From: Nitrosopumilus sp.
GTDB lineage: Archaea > Thermoproteota > Nitrososphaeria > Nitrososphaerales > Nitrosopumilaceae
NCBI GenBank assembly: GCA_029862745.1
Contig: JAOTWS010000007.1
Coordinates: 42,581-106,580, forward strand
DNA length: 64,000 bases
Direction of reading: 5' to 3'
The notes under the pieces were generated by a model, which was not told where the DNA came from, did not search any database, and saw only the letters and a program-made list of their open reading frames with translations. Both the position numbers and the translations under genes were made by a program. Shown in pieces: positions 26,346-33,654 of this stretch. Within the stretch, counting starts at the first letter, position 1. Every line of letters starts with the position of its first letter.

Positions 26346-26416
26346 GGTACCCGAGGGAGTCGAACCCCCTTGTATAAGCTTTGCAGGCTCACGCATAACC
26401 GTTCTGCCAGAGTACC
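26345..26416 (-). tRNA. tRNA-Cys (anticodon GCA)
   Basis: Read on the minus strand: acceptor GGTACTC/GGGTACC (one G-T pair) with discriminator T, short D arm GCA/TGC, anticodon stem TGAGC/GCTTA with loop CTGCAAA (anticodon GCA), T stem GGGGG/CCCTC with loop TTCGACT. 72 nt, no intron, no encoded CCA. The D stem is only 3 bp. Confidence 0.93.
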
Positions 26417-26485
26417 GTTTTAAAAAACCCAAAATGAACAATTAAACTCTTTAGATCAAACGCACTAGTCTAATTAAAAACAATA

Positions 26486-26584
26486 CATCCATACAGAATC
26501 AATATTCCTAATAAAATTATTCAAAAACTAGGTCATATTCTGGAAGATCATATTGGTTTGAATGCAAATCCAAGAGCAAAATAA
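26486..26584 (+). pseudogene. AbrB/SpoVT-like remnant, repeat copy 2 (more decayed)
   Basis: Reads HPYRINIPNKIIQKLGHILEDH then IGLNANPRAK and stops at TAA 26582-26584; a frameshift separates it from the VLELKT continuation seen in copy 1 (still visible one frame over at 26585-26605). No start codon. Relative to copy 1, the amino acids after KLG have drifted, so it is no longer a working DNA-binding domain. Confidence 0.5.
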
Positions 26585-26737
26585 TGGTTTTGGAACTTAA
26601 GACGGACAACGCTTGATGGTATATGAAGAATGTTTATCGCTTGTTGTTAGGTGAAAGCTACATCCACAGCCATTTTATCACATTAGTATTTAGATCATAC
26701 TGTTGATTCATCAGTTTATCTTTTATGCAAACTTTAC

Positions 26738-26767
26738 AATAATATATTTAAAATTCATACGGAAGAG
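26738..26767 (+). promoter_or_regulatory. TATA-like promoter of putative small RNA, copy 2
   Basis: Same aatatatttaaaa string as at 23011, 3727 bp away, with the same spacing to the putative RNA start near 26770. No mismatch between copies is seen from 26729 through 26766. Confidence 0.5.
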
Positions 26768-26769
26768 TC

Positions 26770-26830
26770 ACTTACCGTTTGAGCGAACCAGCACGTCCAT
26801 GGGTTGGGCAATTTGGCCCAACTCTTATCT
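26770..26830 (+). ncRNA. Putative structured small RNA, copy 2
   Basis: Paralogue of the putative RNA at 23043. The stem runs from GGGTTGGGC (26801-26809) to GGCCCAACTC (26815-26824): nine pairs with one G-T and a 6-nt loop. Against copy 1, the pairs at the third and sixth stem positions changed from A-T to G-C on both arms and the second became G-T, so pairing is kept while sequence is not. The stem is followed by ttatct rather than a clean T-run. Confidence 0.45.
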
Positions 26831-26909
26831 ACTAAAATCTTTATACGATTCACCATTAATTTGTACGTAGAATTTCTTCTTGAATGTTAAATACAAACTT
26901 TACAATATC

Positions 26910-27044
26910 ATGTTATTGGAAACCGTAACTGTTTGGAAGTGTTATAGATGTGACATGATATTCACAAAGGAGTTATCATCTATTTTTCATAAAGATATAT
27001 CCAAGCATCACATACAAGAGATAAAAACTACATTGTTTGTCTAA
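26910..27044 (+). CDS. 44-aa C2H2-type zinc-finger microprotein
   Basis: ATG to TAA, 44 residues. After VTVW it reads KCYRCDMIFTKELSSIFHKD and then ISKHH: Cys-x2-Cys-x12-His-x5/6-His, a single C2H2 finger. Small one-finger proteins of this WKCYRC type are, to my knowledge, frequent in thaumarchaea; their targets are unknown. It has no obvious operon partner. A TATA-like stretch (gttaaatacaaac, about 26886-26897) lies about 20 nt before the ATG. Confidence 0.6.
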   Translation: MLLETVTVWKCYRCDMIFTKELSSIFHKDISKHHIQEIKTTLFV

Positions 27045-27526
27045 TTCATTCTATTAAAGAAATCAAGATAGTCTTTTGTGAAAAAACAGAATTCTATCTT
27101 TACCATTTTTTGTGATTGTCATAACTACAATAGGTTTAACATTTTTTGTTATTATTTCAACCCTTATCTTATGACTTCGTCATCGTCCAACAAACAATTT
27201 CTGATCAGAGAAATAATATGTGGTAATTGGGAAAGAATTTTGATGTAGGTAACTCTTACGCTTACAAGATCTGTGATCCTCATTCCATATAGAATAATTA
27301 ACCAAGAGTTATCATCACTATTTTACGAAAAATATGTAGCATAATTACAGTTTATACTATACTATAACTCTGATTTTTATTAATCTCATAATCTCTGATG
27401 ATTCGAAATGTTTTGATACTTATAATGAAATTTTACATAAAATTAACAAATAAGAATGGAAAAAATTCATCATTTTATGCCTAAATCTAATACATATTTA
27501 TGAAAAAGTGATATTGTAATAATTCA
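27045..27526. other. Intergenic region with decayed coding traces
   Basis: 482 bp. The frame ending at 27175 reads KNRILSLPFFVIVITTIGLT followed by FFVIISTLIL: a membrane helix without a usable start. At about 27255-27350 a stretch gives YKICD in one frame and QELSSLFYEKYVA in another; the DNA gagttatcatc is shared with the zinc-finger gene at 26910 (KELSSIFHKD), suggesting a decayed, frameshifted duplicate of it. The right end should hold the promoter for 27527. Confidence 0.4.
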
Positions 27527-28414
27527 ATGTATGATTCTCTAATACAATCAATTCAGAATTTACAAAAAAGTAAATATGGTAAAGGTAACAAGCGTAAATT
27601 AACATCAATTCAAAGTGCATTAAAACTAGCAAATCCATTATTTGTTTCAACTGTCAATTCAGACGATACAAAAAATAAATTAATTAATTTTAGAAATATA
27701 GAACAAACAGAACAGGTTCCAAGAATTTTAGATATTTTTGCAAATATCTTTGAAATTCAATGTCTTGAAAAAAATGGAGCGTCTGCAAAAAATTACTCAT
27801 TGTTTTCTGTAACACTTCTTAAAATTATAAAAACTCTTAATGCAGACAAAAAACGAGGTTTATTATCTGCGCATAGTATTAACATTCTAAATAATATGTT
27901 TATGAAACATCCTGTAGAATATAAAAAAATTGAAACCAGGGATCCATTAAAATTTGTATTTATAATAATTGAACTTGCTATAGATGCAGAACGAAACCTT
28001 TCAAATCATTATGAATTTGATGTAATATTACTACGCCAGATCATGCCATTAATGCAAAGATATTATATGAAATATGATAATGCAATTTTAAAGATAAACG
28101 ATGAGTTTACCAAAATATCAAAATTTAGATTAACGGTATCTATTGGAGAAAGACACAAAGAAATCGTGAAGATATTTTTACAGTACGGCATGTCTAATCT
28201 CCCAATTAGAGACAAAATATCTAGAGCAAAAAATATCATGGAGAAAATAATTCAGGAAAATAATGACTCTATTGTATTGGAATACTATAATCTATTGAAA
28301 CTTTGTTTTGATGATAAAGAATTACGTCCACATCTGGTAACAATTGCAAAAACAAGGAATCGCCCAGATAGAAGATTTACAAACACCATATTAGATGAAG
28401 TATCAAAACTTTAA
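27527..28414 (+). CDS. Helical hypothetical protein
   Basis: 295 aa, no signal peptide, no membrane segment, few Cys. Predominantly helical by composition, with a basic N-terminus (KSKYGKGNKRKLT) and Ile/Leu/Lys-rich repeats of helices resembling an alpha-solenoid (e.g. LLKIIKTLNADKKRGLLSAH, IRDKISRAKNIMEKIIQENN). No motif for an enzyme or nucleic-acid fold is obvious. It stands alone between two gene-poor intervals in the accessory region. It could be a scaffold or a defence-related protein; neither is supported by a motif. Confidence 0.65.
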   Translation: MYDSLIQSIQNLQKSKYGKGNKRKLTSIQSALKLANPLFVSTVNSDDTKNKLINFRNIEQTEQVPRILDIFANIFEIQCLEKNGASAKNYSLFSVTLLKIIKTLNADKKRGLLSAHSINILNNMFMKHPVEYKKIETRDPLKFVFIIIELAIDAERNLSNHYEFDVILLRQIMPLMQRYYMKYDNAILKINDEFTKISKFRLTVSIGERHKEIVKIFLQYGMSNLPIRDKISRAKNIMEKIIQENNDSIVLEYYNLLKLCFDDKELRPHLVTIAKTRNRPDRRFTNTILDEVSKL

Positions 28415-29262
28415 TTTTTACCTATGTCTACATACATTTCTATCCTATTGTGGTATTCTTCACTGATCTTGTAATACTTTAAATGTATTAGAACATCTTG
28501 TGAGAATCTTTCGATTATATTTTGTGTGAGACTTTTTGTTGTACATTAACAAACAAACAGGCTTTTTCTACTCTTTTTAGACAAATCAAAAATTATTATT
28601 CAATAATTTTCCTGCCATCAACATTACTACAAACTTATCTACTCCTACTTTGTACCCTTTGAGTCTTTATTCTTGTTTTTAGCAATCTTCTTACTGATTA
28701 TAGTCACTATAGTAGTTGCTAAATGTTCTTGGTGTGAACATTGACTATCTATGTGTCATATCTAGATCTATGTTTATCGATAACCCCCACACTTTATTGT
28801 GTAGTTGATACAGATGGTGTAGTAACAGTTGCATCATCAATCAGCATCTGTATTTTTACCTGAAAATATAGGGACAATATTTGCAGATCTTGTGTGTGCC
28901 TTATTTGTGGTGGTGGGAGTTGAAATTAATTTGGTTGGATTAATGATTACTCTAAGGTATAGAATCATTTCGAATCCTGTACAAAAGCATACTTCACTAC
29001 ATAATCTTAATACTGACTTTTCTTTTCATCCGAAAAGAGATGTTGACAAGTAACTAAAAACTCATGAAATAAATCTTGTTTTGATACACACAACTTCTTA
29101 GGAGCCACAGTATGTGTTAACTCCAAGAAAGTGGCAGGAGGTAATCAAAATATTAAAGATTTGAAATATAGGTATTAACAACTGTAGAAAATAACAACAT
29201 TTGTTTGATAATGGATTGTTTTGCACTCTAACTATAAAAAAAGAAAAAATAAAGAAAATTTT
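28415..29262. other. Long gene-poor interval with decayed fragments
   Basis: 848 bp. A frame at 28607-28744 without an ATG reads YKLIYSYFVPFESLFLFLAI then a membrane helix and AKCSWCEH (a CxxC ending); only an internal TTG could start a ~22-aa peptide. A 74-codon frame at 28829-29053 (TTG start) and a short stretch near 29115-29170 (VLTPRKWQEVIKILKI) have partly protein-like composition but no family. A dyad TATAGT-C-ACTATA is near 28698-28711. I read the interval as eroded genes plus AT-rich spacer. Confidence 0.35.
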
Positions 29263-29493
29263 CTAAAACTCTATGGTTGATCCTGCTGAGATAGAATATT
29301 TCTGACTCTGCTCTTCTCCATGAACATCATACCATGAGACGTTAAGGTTTACCTTGTTTCTCATTGCTGATTCTACTTTGATACAGCTTGCATGTTTTAG
29401 CCTGTCCTGGATTGGTTTTTCTTGTACTGTTGTTACTTCTTGTCCTGATTGTTTTTTCATACTGTATGTTAAGTAATATGGATTTAGCATCAA
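29263..29493 (-). CDS. Small hypothetical protein
   Basis: 76 aa. Polar, soluble composition with a single Cys (HASCIKVES) and a C-terminal half that looks like beta strands (NKVNLNVSWYDVHGEEQSQKYSISAGSTIEF). Codon use matches neighbours. The alternative start is the Met of MKKQSGQEV, which would drop the hydrophobic first 11 residues. Isolated between gene-poor intervals; no family recognised. Confidence 0.5.
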   Translation of the reverse strand: MMLNPYYLTYSMKKQSGQEVTTVQEKPIQDRLKHASCIKVESAMRNKVNLNVSWYDVHGEEQSQKYSISAGSTIEF

Positions 29494-29959
29494 GAGTGAA
29501 AATTAATTTTTAATCGCTTGAAGTGTTTTGACAAAAATAAGACATCTCCTATAATGTCTTTTTTATAAGTAAAAAATGAATTAATTTTCGATCATTTTAT
29601 AATATTTTTTAAAATTTTTGATGAAATGGTTTACAATGGAATAATTCAATATAGAAGGCAAAAAAGCCTGGAATGTATGGAAGATATTAGGTAGGATAGA
29701 AGAGCTGTTCTTAATATGATATTTTTATTCATTGGGAAGGAAACATTGCTCATATTATGTATATGCTATAACCACAAACCCAAAGGCACACAAAAGTGGT
29801 ACAGACTAATGATGTTACATCAAGTGAAAACATCTAAATTTTCAAAATTATATAACTTGGTTTTACCTTTTAATCTCCACAAATACAAATTTTTAAAGGT
29901 TCTATTGTTTACATAATGTCTAATCTAACTTTTTTAACCTTGGTCAAATAATTACATTT
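29494..29959. other. Gene-poor interval upstream of secreted protein
   Basis: 466 bp, very AT-rich. A 66-codon plus-strand frame (29716-29916) and a 22-codon frame at about 29631 have poor protein composition and are not accepted as genes. The right end (29880-29959) contains several TATA-like strings that could serve the gene at 29960. Confidence 0.35.
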
Positions 29960-31027
29960 ATGGCTCAAAAGTTTCTCCAGTTGCTTACCATCTTTCTGAT
30001 GCTTTCATTTTTTATTGGCATTGGATTCTCAGAGTTGTCATTTGGAGATAATGATTTAGAATCTCCTAGAAAACAACTGGAAAACGAGATAGACCCAAAA
30101 GAAGTACAGTGTAAACCACGTCACATGTTGGTTCTTTTACAATCTGACAAACTAGCATGCGTGAGTAAAACTACTTTCCTAAAATTAGAAGAACGTGGAT
30201 ATATAAAATCAGTTATCAAAGAATTTGTACATGAATCCACAAAAATCAAAAAAGAATTCATTGCTGCCACAGCAAATGTTAGTTCAGGATCAACAATCAA
30301 AGGAGATACTGGAAAAGCATCAACTGCAGAAATAACAAACATTCCTGCCTCTAGGGGCTCTATAGTTAACTTCTATATCACAGATCATGATTTGAACACT
30401 AGTCCAAACGGAGTAGACATTGTTGATGTCACCCATCTACTTGAATTTTCAATAAATGGAGTTCCTATCAAGGGTCCACAAAAGATGACTGAAACCGGAT
30501 CTGATACTGGCCAGTTTTATGTAAAATTACATCTTCCAGATTCCATAAATGAAAAATCATTAAGTCAAGACGATATAGTCGAAATAAAATATCTTGACGA
30601 GTCTGATGCTGGAGGGGATCCACTAGTAATCTCAACATCATTACCATTATCACATACATATGCTCAGATGCAGACTTCTAGCGGAGGTAAGACCCGAATC
30701 GGACATGAGTTTACTGTGAGAATCTATGAACCTGACGCAAATCTTGACTCAAGGGATGTAGACAGGATTCCGTTAAGCAAAATAGAGTACAGAGGAGAGG
30801 GTGGAATAAGAACAACTCTAAATAATTCTGCATTTGATGCAAATTCATCTTTTCTTAGAGAGACAGGTGATAACACCGGAATATTCGAGGTAATAATAAA
30901 AATTCCACGAACCATTGATGGAGATATTGTTGACATTGGTGACTGGTATGAGCTCAGATATATTGACACATCTACTCCATCTAACTCATCAGAAGAAATC
31001 AAACTACGAGGAAAGATAGGACTCTAA
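29960..31027 (+). CDS. Secreted S-layer-like protein with Cys motif and two Ig-like domains
   Basis: 355 aa. Signal peptide about 1-30 (LLTIFLMLSFFIGIGFSELSFG). A Cys motif follows (VQCKPRHMLVLLQSDKLACV, then SKTTFLKLEERGY), the same type as in the protein at 15619. Then two beta-rich domains: one with VNFYITDHDLNTSPNGVDIV and ETGSDTGQFYVKL, the second with FTVRIYEPDANLDSRDVDRI and ETGDNTGIFEVII. The DxDLN...ETGxNTGxFE pattern is, to my knowledge, the repeat of thaumarchaeal S-layer and surface proteins. No C-terminal anchor is visible. Co-directional with the secreted protein at 31129. Confidence 0.85.
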   Translation: MAQKFLQLLTIFLMLSFFIGIGFSELSFGDNDLESPRKQLENEIDPKEVQCKPRHMLVLLQSDKLACVSKTTFLKLEERGYIKSVIKEFVHESTKIKKEFIAATANVSSGSTIKGDTGKASTAEITNIPASRGSIVNFYITDHDLNTSPNGVDIVDVTHLLEFSINGVPIKGPQKMTETGSDTGQFYVKLHLPDSINEKSLSQDDIVEIKYLDESDAGGDPLVISTSLPLSHTYAQMQTSSGGKTRIGHEFTVRIYEPDANLDSRDVDRIPLSKIEYRGEGGIRTTLNNSAFDANSSFLRETGDNTGIFEVIIKIPRTIDGDIVDIGDWYELRYIDTSTPSNSSEEIKLRGKIGL

Positions 31028-31128
31028 TTGCACCTTTTGTATTTTTTTTATGAGTCAATAATTTTCAAATGAATTGATCATATTTTTCAATACTTGGAAT
31101 TAATTTCATTTTTTTTAAATACAAAGAA

Positions 31129-32034
31129 ATGCTTAACCTACTTCCTCTTTTGGGATTGTTATCTGGTGTTATGATCCTATTTTTTGTTTCACCTGTGTGG
31201 GCTGAGAGTGGTGGCATGAAACTTTCTATAAGTAGTCTATCTGAATTTGAACTTGGACATCATCCTTTTGTTAATGGCATTGTGACCGATTCTGATGGCA
31301 AACCAATACCTGATGTCAAGATTCAAGTAAACTTTCCATCCAGTGTGGGAATTACAACTACTGATTCTGCAGGAGAATTCTCAATAACGTCAAGTATTCC
31401 TGCATATCTAGGAGAGCACACAATTACTGTCTTTGCAACAAATGATTCACTACACCTGAAAGGACAAGTCAAATATCAGGTAATCACATCACCTAAGATT
31501 TTAGACAAGAGTGTAAATCTTGAAGGAGAAGGTCTCAAGACAAGCAATTACAACAACAGCAAGTATGATCTCCAATTACGGACAATTCTTAAGGACATTG
31601 AGAAACAAAAAATAGAGACCATAAAGAAAGAGATCGTTTCTGAAAAGACACAAGCCATATCAGAACAAAGGTTACAAACATATTCAAAATTGGAAGATGA
31701 ATTAAAATCTCTTGAAGAGAAAAATGAAGCTCATACTCCAAGAAATGCTTTTTTGAGATTCTTAGCAGACATTGACTATTCTGTAAAGAATATTTTCTGG
31801 CATCAATTCTTATTCACTGAGGAAAAGACAGATAATGCACGTAAAGCCAAGGAATACGCAATTGTGGAAGGTAAGTCTTCAGTAGACGCAACAAAAATTT
31901 TCCAGCAAGAGGCAGCAGTTACCCAAAATGAACTAATCGAATACAACAATGAATTAAACATAAAGTATGGAAATACAACAAACAGTATTCAAGAGCAGTT
32001 TAATGAAAACGGTAAGATTCCAAGAGAGAAATGA
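31129..32034 (+). CDS. Secreted protein: carboxypeptidase-regulatory-like domain plus coiled coil
   Basis: 301 aa. Signal peptide about 1-24 (LLPLLGLLSGVMILFFVSPVWA). Residues ~40-105 form a CarboxypepD_reg-like beta-sandwich (VNGIVTDSDGKPIPDVKIQV, TTDSAGEFSI, GEHTITVFA). A coiled coil follows (~140-195), then NAFLRFLADIDYSVKNIFWH and KTDNARKAKEYAIVEGKSSV, which aligns with NAFESFV..GVFWDQFEF..KAGREALKQVLLDGGS in the protein at 15619. That shared C-terminal block ends ELNIKYGNTTNSIQEQF here and QFNVKHNLAYYGQQQLF there. Probably a surface or matrix protein; function unknown. Confidence 0.8.
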   Translation: MLNLLPLLGLLSGVMILFFVSPVWAESGGMKLSISSLSEFELGHHPFVNGIVTDSDGKPIPDVKIQVNFPSSVGITTTDSAGEFSITSSIPAYLGEHTITVFATNDSLHLKGQVKYQVITSPKILDKSVNLEGEGLKTSNYNNSKYDLQLRTILKDIEKQKIETIKKEIVSEKTQAISEQRLQTYSKLEDELKSLEEKNEAHTPRNAFLRFLADIDYSVKNIFWHQFLFTEEKTDNARKAKEYAIVEGKSSVDATKIFQQEAAVTQNELIEYNNELNIKYGNTTNSIQEQFNENGKIPREK

Positions 32035-32148
32035 TGTGAAATTTAATACAAAACAAACTATTAACAACTAATATTAGAAAAATATCTTTGCTATAATGAC
32101 TATAAAGTTATAACATTATTTTTTCTAAACTTTGGCTCAAAACAAGTG

Positions 32149-32176
32149 TTTAATTAGATATCTACATCTAATTAAA
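32149..32176. terminator. Perfect hairpin between convergent genes
   Basis: TTTAATTAGAT (32149-32159) and ATCTAATTAAA (32166-32176) pair over 11 bp with a 6-nt loop. It lies between the stop of the plus-strand secreted gene (32034) and the 3' end of the minus-strand histone gene (32186), where a bidirectional terminator is expected. AT-rich arms provide a T-rich 3' side on both strands. Confidence 0.55.
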
Positions 32177-32185
32177 TTCTTTAGA

Positions 32186-32407
32186 TTAGAATTTGTTAAA
32201 CGGCTTTGAAGCCAATTTAACATCTTCCCCTTTTACCGTTTTTCTACCTGCATGAGAAGCCATATCAACCGCACTTTTTGCAACGCCATTTGCAATCTCT
32301 TCAATAATTCTTCGTAATTCATCTGCTGACTCGTCACTAACTCTCTCTGCACCTGCCTTTTTCAAAATTCTATACATTGCAGATAACCCCAATTCCGATG
32401 ATCTCAT
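32186..32407 (-). CDS. Archaeal histone
   Basis: 73 aa, a single histone fold. The ends match archaeal histones: SELGLSAMYRILKKAGAERVSDES at the start, then the long central helix with EIANGVAKSAVDMASHAGRKTV and the final KGEDVKLASKPF. The R/K-T-V-K-x-E-D-V-x-L-A signature of helix 3 is intact. It packs DNA as dimers or extended hypernucleosomes. A strong hairpin follows the stop. Divergent from the TatD gene; only a short AT-rich spacer separates them, so its promoter lies within 32408-32470. Confidence 0.96.
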   Translation of the reverse strand: MRSSELGLSAMYRILKKAGAERVSDESADELRRIIEEIANGVAKSAVDMASHAGRKTVKGEDVKLASKPFNKF

Positions 32408-32503
32408 GGATCTTATTTTATTTTTTTCCGAAAAAAGATAATGAGTGAAAAAATATCACCAAGAAATCGATTTATACAGACTATTTTAAGAATTGATAAA
32501 GAG

Positions 32504-33259
32504 ATGACTTGGTATTATGATTCACATATACATTTGTCTGATCATGCATATTGTTCTGACATGGAGTTTATCTTAAAGGAAATGGAATATCTCAAAATTA
32601 AGGCATGTTGTGTATCGATGGATAATAAAAATTCTATAGAAACCTTAGAACTGTCTAAAAAAAGTAATCTAATTTTACCCTTCATAGGAATACATCCTGA
32701 ATGTGCAAATGATGAACTTGAACATATGGTTACCCTGATTGAAAACAACCATTCACATCTTTCTGGAATCGGGGAAATTGGATTAGATCCAACATATGTA
32801 CATAATGACAAAGGTACTAAAAGACAAATTCATGTATTTGAAACATTATTATCATTAGCTGATAAATTTAACAAACCCATTTCTATTCATTCAAGAAAAA
32901 GTCTTGATAATATTTTTGAAATTATGACTTCATATAACATTAAACATGCTTCACTTCATTGGTTTGATGGAAGTAAAAAACAACTCAAAAAAGCCATGGA
33001 TATGGAGTTTTTTGTCTCCTATGGACCTGTAATGATTTACGCAAATGATAAACAAACATTACTTGCCAATACAGATGAATCAAAAATCCTTGTTGAAACT
33101 GATGGACCTGTAAGGTTTTCTAGGTGTTTTGAAATGAAGTCTGGACAAATCAGTTTTATTCCAAGTGTTATTTTTTGTGCATCAAAAATACTGGAAAAAT
33201 CTTTTGATGACATGACTTCGTTATTGGAAATGAATTCAAACTCATTTCTTGGAATATAA
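32504..33259 (+). CDS. TatD-family metal-dependent hydrolase
   Basis: 251 aa from the ATG at 32504 (MTWYYDSHIHLSD). The frame is open to an ATG at 32441, but a TATA-like ttatacag at 32471-32478 lies about 30 nt before 32504 and TatD proteins normally begin at the DSHIHL metal motif. Further ligands: GIGEIGLD (Glu), ISIHSRKS (His), LHWFDG (His) and the late VETDGP (Asp). TatD-like proteins are DNases or other phosphodiesterases. Relative to classical TatD, H-x-H is kept. Substrate unknown. Confidence 0.85.
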   Translation: MTWYYDSHIHLSDHAYCSDMEFILKEMEYLKIKACCVSMDNKNSIETLELSKKSNLILPFIGIHPECANDELEHMVTLIENNHSHLSGIGEIGLDPTYVHNDKGTKRQIHVFETLLSLADKFNKPISIHSRKSLDNIFEIMTSYNIKHASLHWFDGSKKQLKKAMDMEFFVSYGPVMIYANDKQTLLANTDESKILVETDGPVRFSRCFEMKSGQISFIPSVIFCASKILEKSFDDMTSLLEMNSNSFLGI

Positions 33260-33291
33260 GTATAAAATACCCTACTTATTTTAAACGTCTA

Positions 33292-33627
33292 TTGGATAGA
33301 ATAAAGCGTCTTTCATATGAAGTCTTAGCTAGTCATAAATCTAAATTTGGTGAAGATTTTGCAGATAATAAAAAAGCCCTAAATCAGATTGCAATAGTTC
33401 GCTCCAAAGGTCTTAAAAATAAGATTGCTGGTTATATCACAAATTTTCTCAAAAAAGAAATAAGAGAAGAAAAAGCAAAACAAGTGAGAATCAAATCTTC
33501 ACAATCTGAGGAAATTAAGGACGAAGAAATTGATATGGAAATCACAGAACCTGAAATAATTGAAATTGGAACAGACTTAACTTCTGCAGATGAAATAACT
33601 GAAACGACAGACGAAAAAAGTGATTAA
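33292..33627 (+). CDS. rps17e: Small-subunit ribosomal protein eS17
   Basis: 111 aa from a TTG start. Residues 1-60 (DRIKRLSYEVLASHKSKFGEDFADNKKALNQIA... LKNKIAGYITNFLKKE) match archaeal/eukaryotic eS17, whose bacterial counterpart does not exist. The last ~45 residues form a strongly acidic tail (EEIKDEEIDMEITEPEIIEI) beyond the normal ~65-residue archaeal length, recalling the acidic N-terminus of uS11 here. 32 nt after the TatD gene and 27 nt before the Cgi121 fusion, so possibly one transcript. Confidence 0.85.
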   Translation: MDRIKRLSYEVLASHKSKFGEDFADNKKALNQIAIVRSKGLKNKIAGYITNFLKKEIREEKAKQVRIKSSQSEEIKDEEIDMEITEPEIIEIGTDLTSADEITETTDEKSD

Positions 33628-33654
33628 TAAATTAAATACTATTTTCTAACCCCA

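Larger units (their letters stand above)
26483..26830 (+). repeat. Dispersed element, copy 2
   Basis: Second copy of the element at 22770-23105, with the same order: AbrB-like remnant, ttaagac core, variable middle, the 97-bp block at 26684-26780 (four mismatches to copy 1 by eye) and a hairpin. It lies about 70 bp from the 5' end of tRNA-Cys, in the same orientation as copy 1. Confidence 0.8.
26417..26909. other. Intergenic region holding dispersed element copy 2
   Basis: About 490 bp without an intact gene. It contains the second copy of the dispersed element (26483-26830, annotated separately), followed by AT-rich sequence leading into the promoter of the zinc-finger ORF at 26910. Confidence 0.5.

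Noticed and set aside
14702..26416. Integrated element bounded by tRNA-Thr and tRNA-Cys
   Set aside because: No integrase and no repeat of either tRNA 3' end was found elsewhere in the window, so att sites are unsupported.
29716..29916. 66-codon plus-strand ORF
   Set aside because: AT-driven composition, no domain or membrane logic, and it ends in promoter-like sequence for the gene at 29960.
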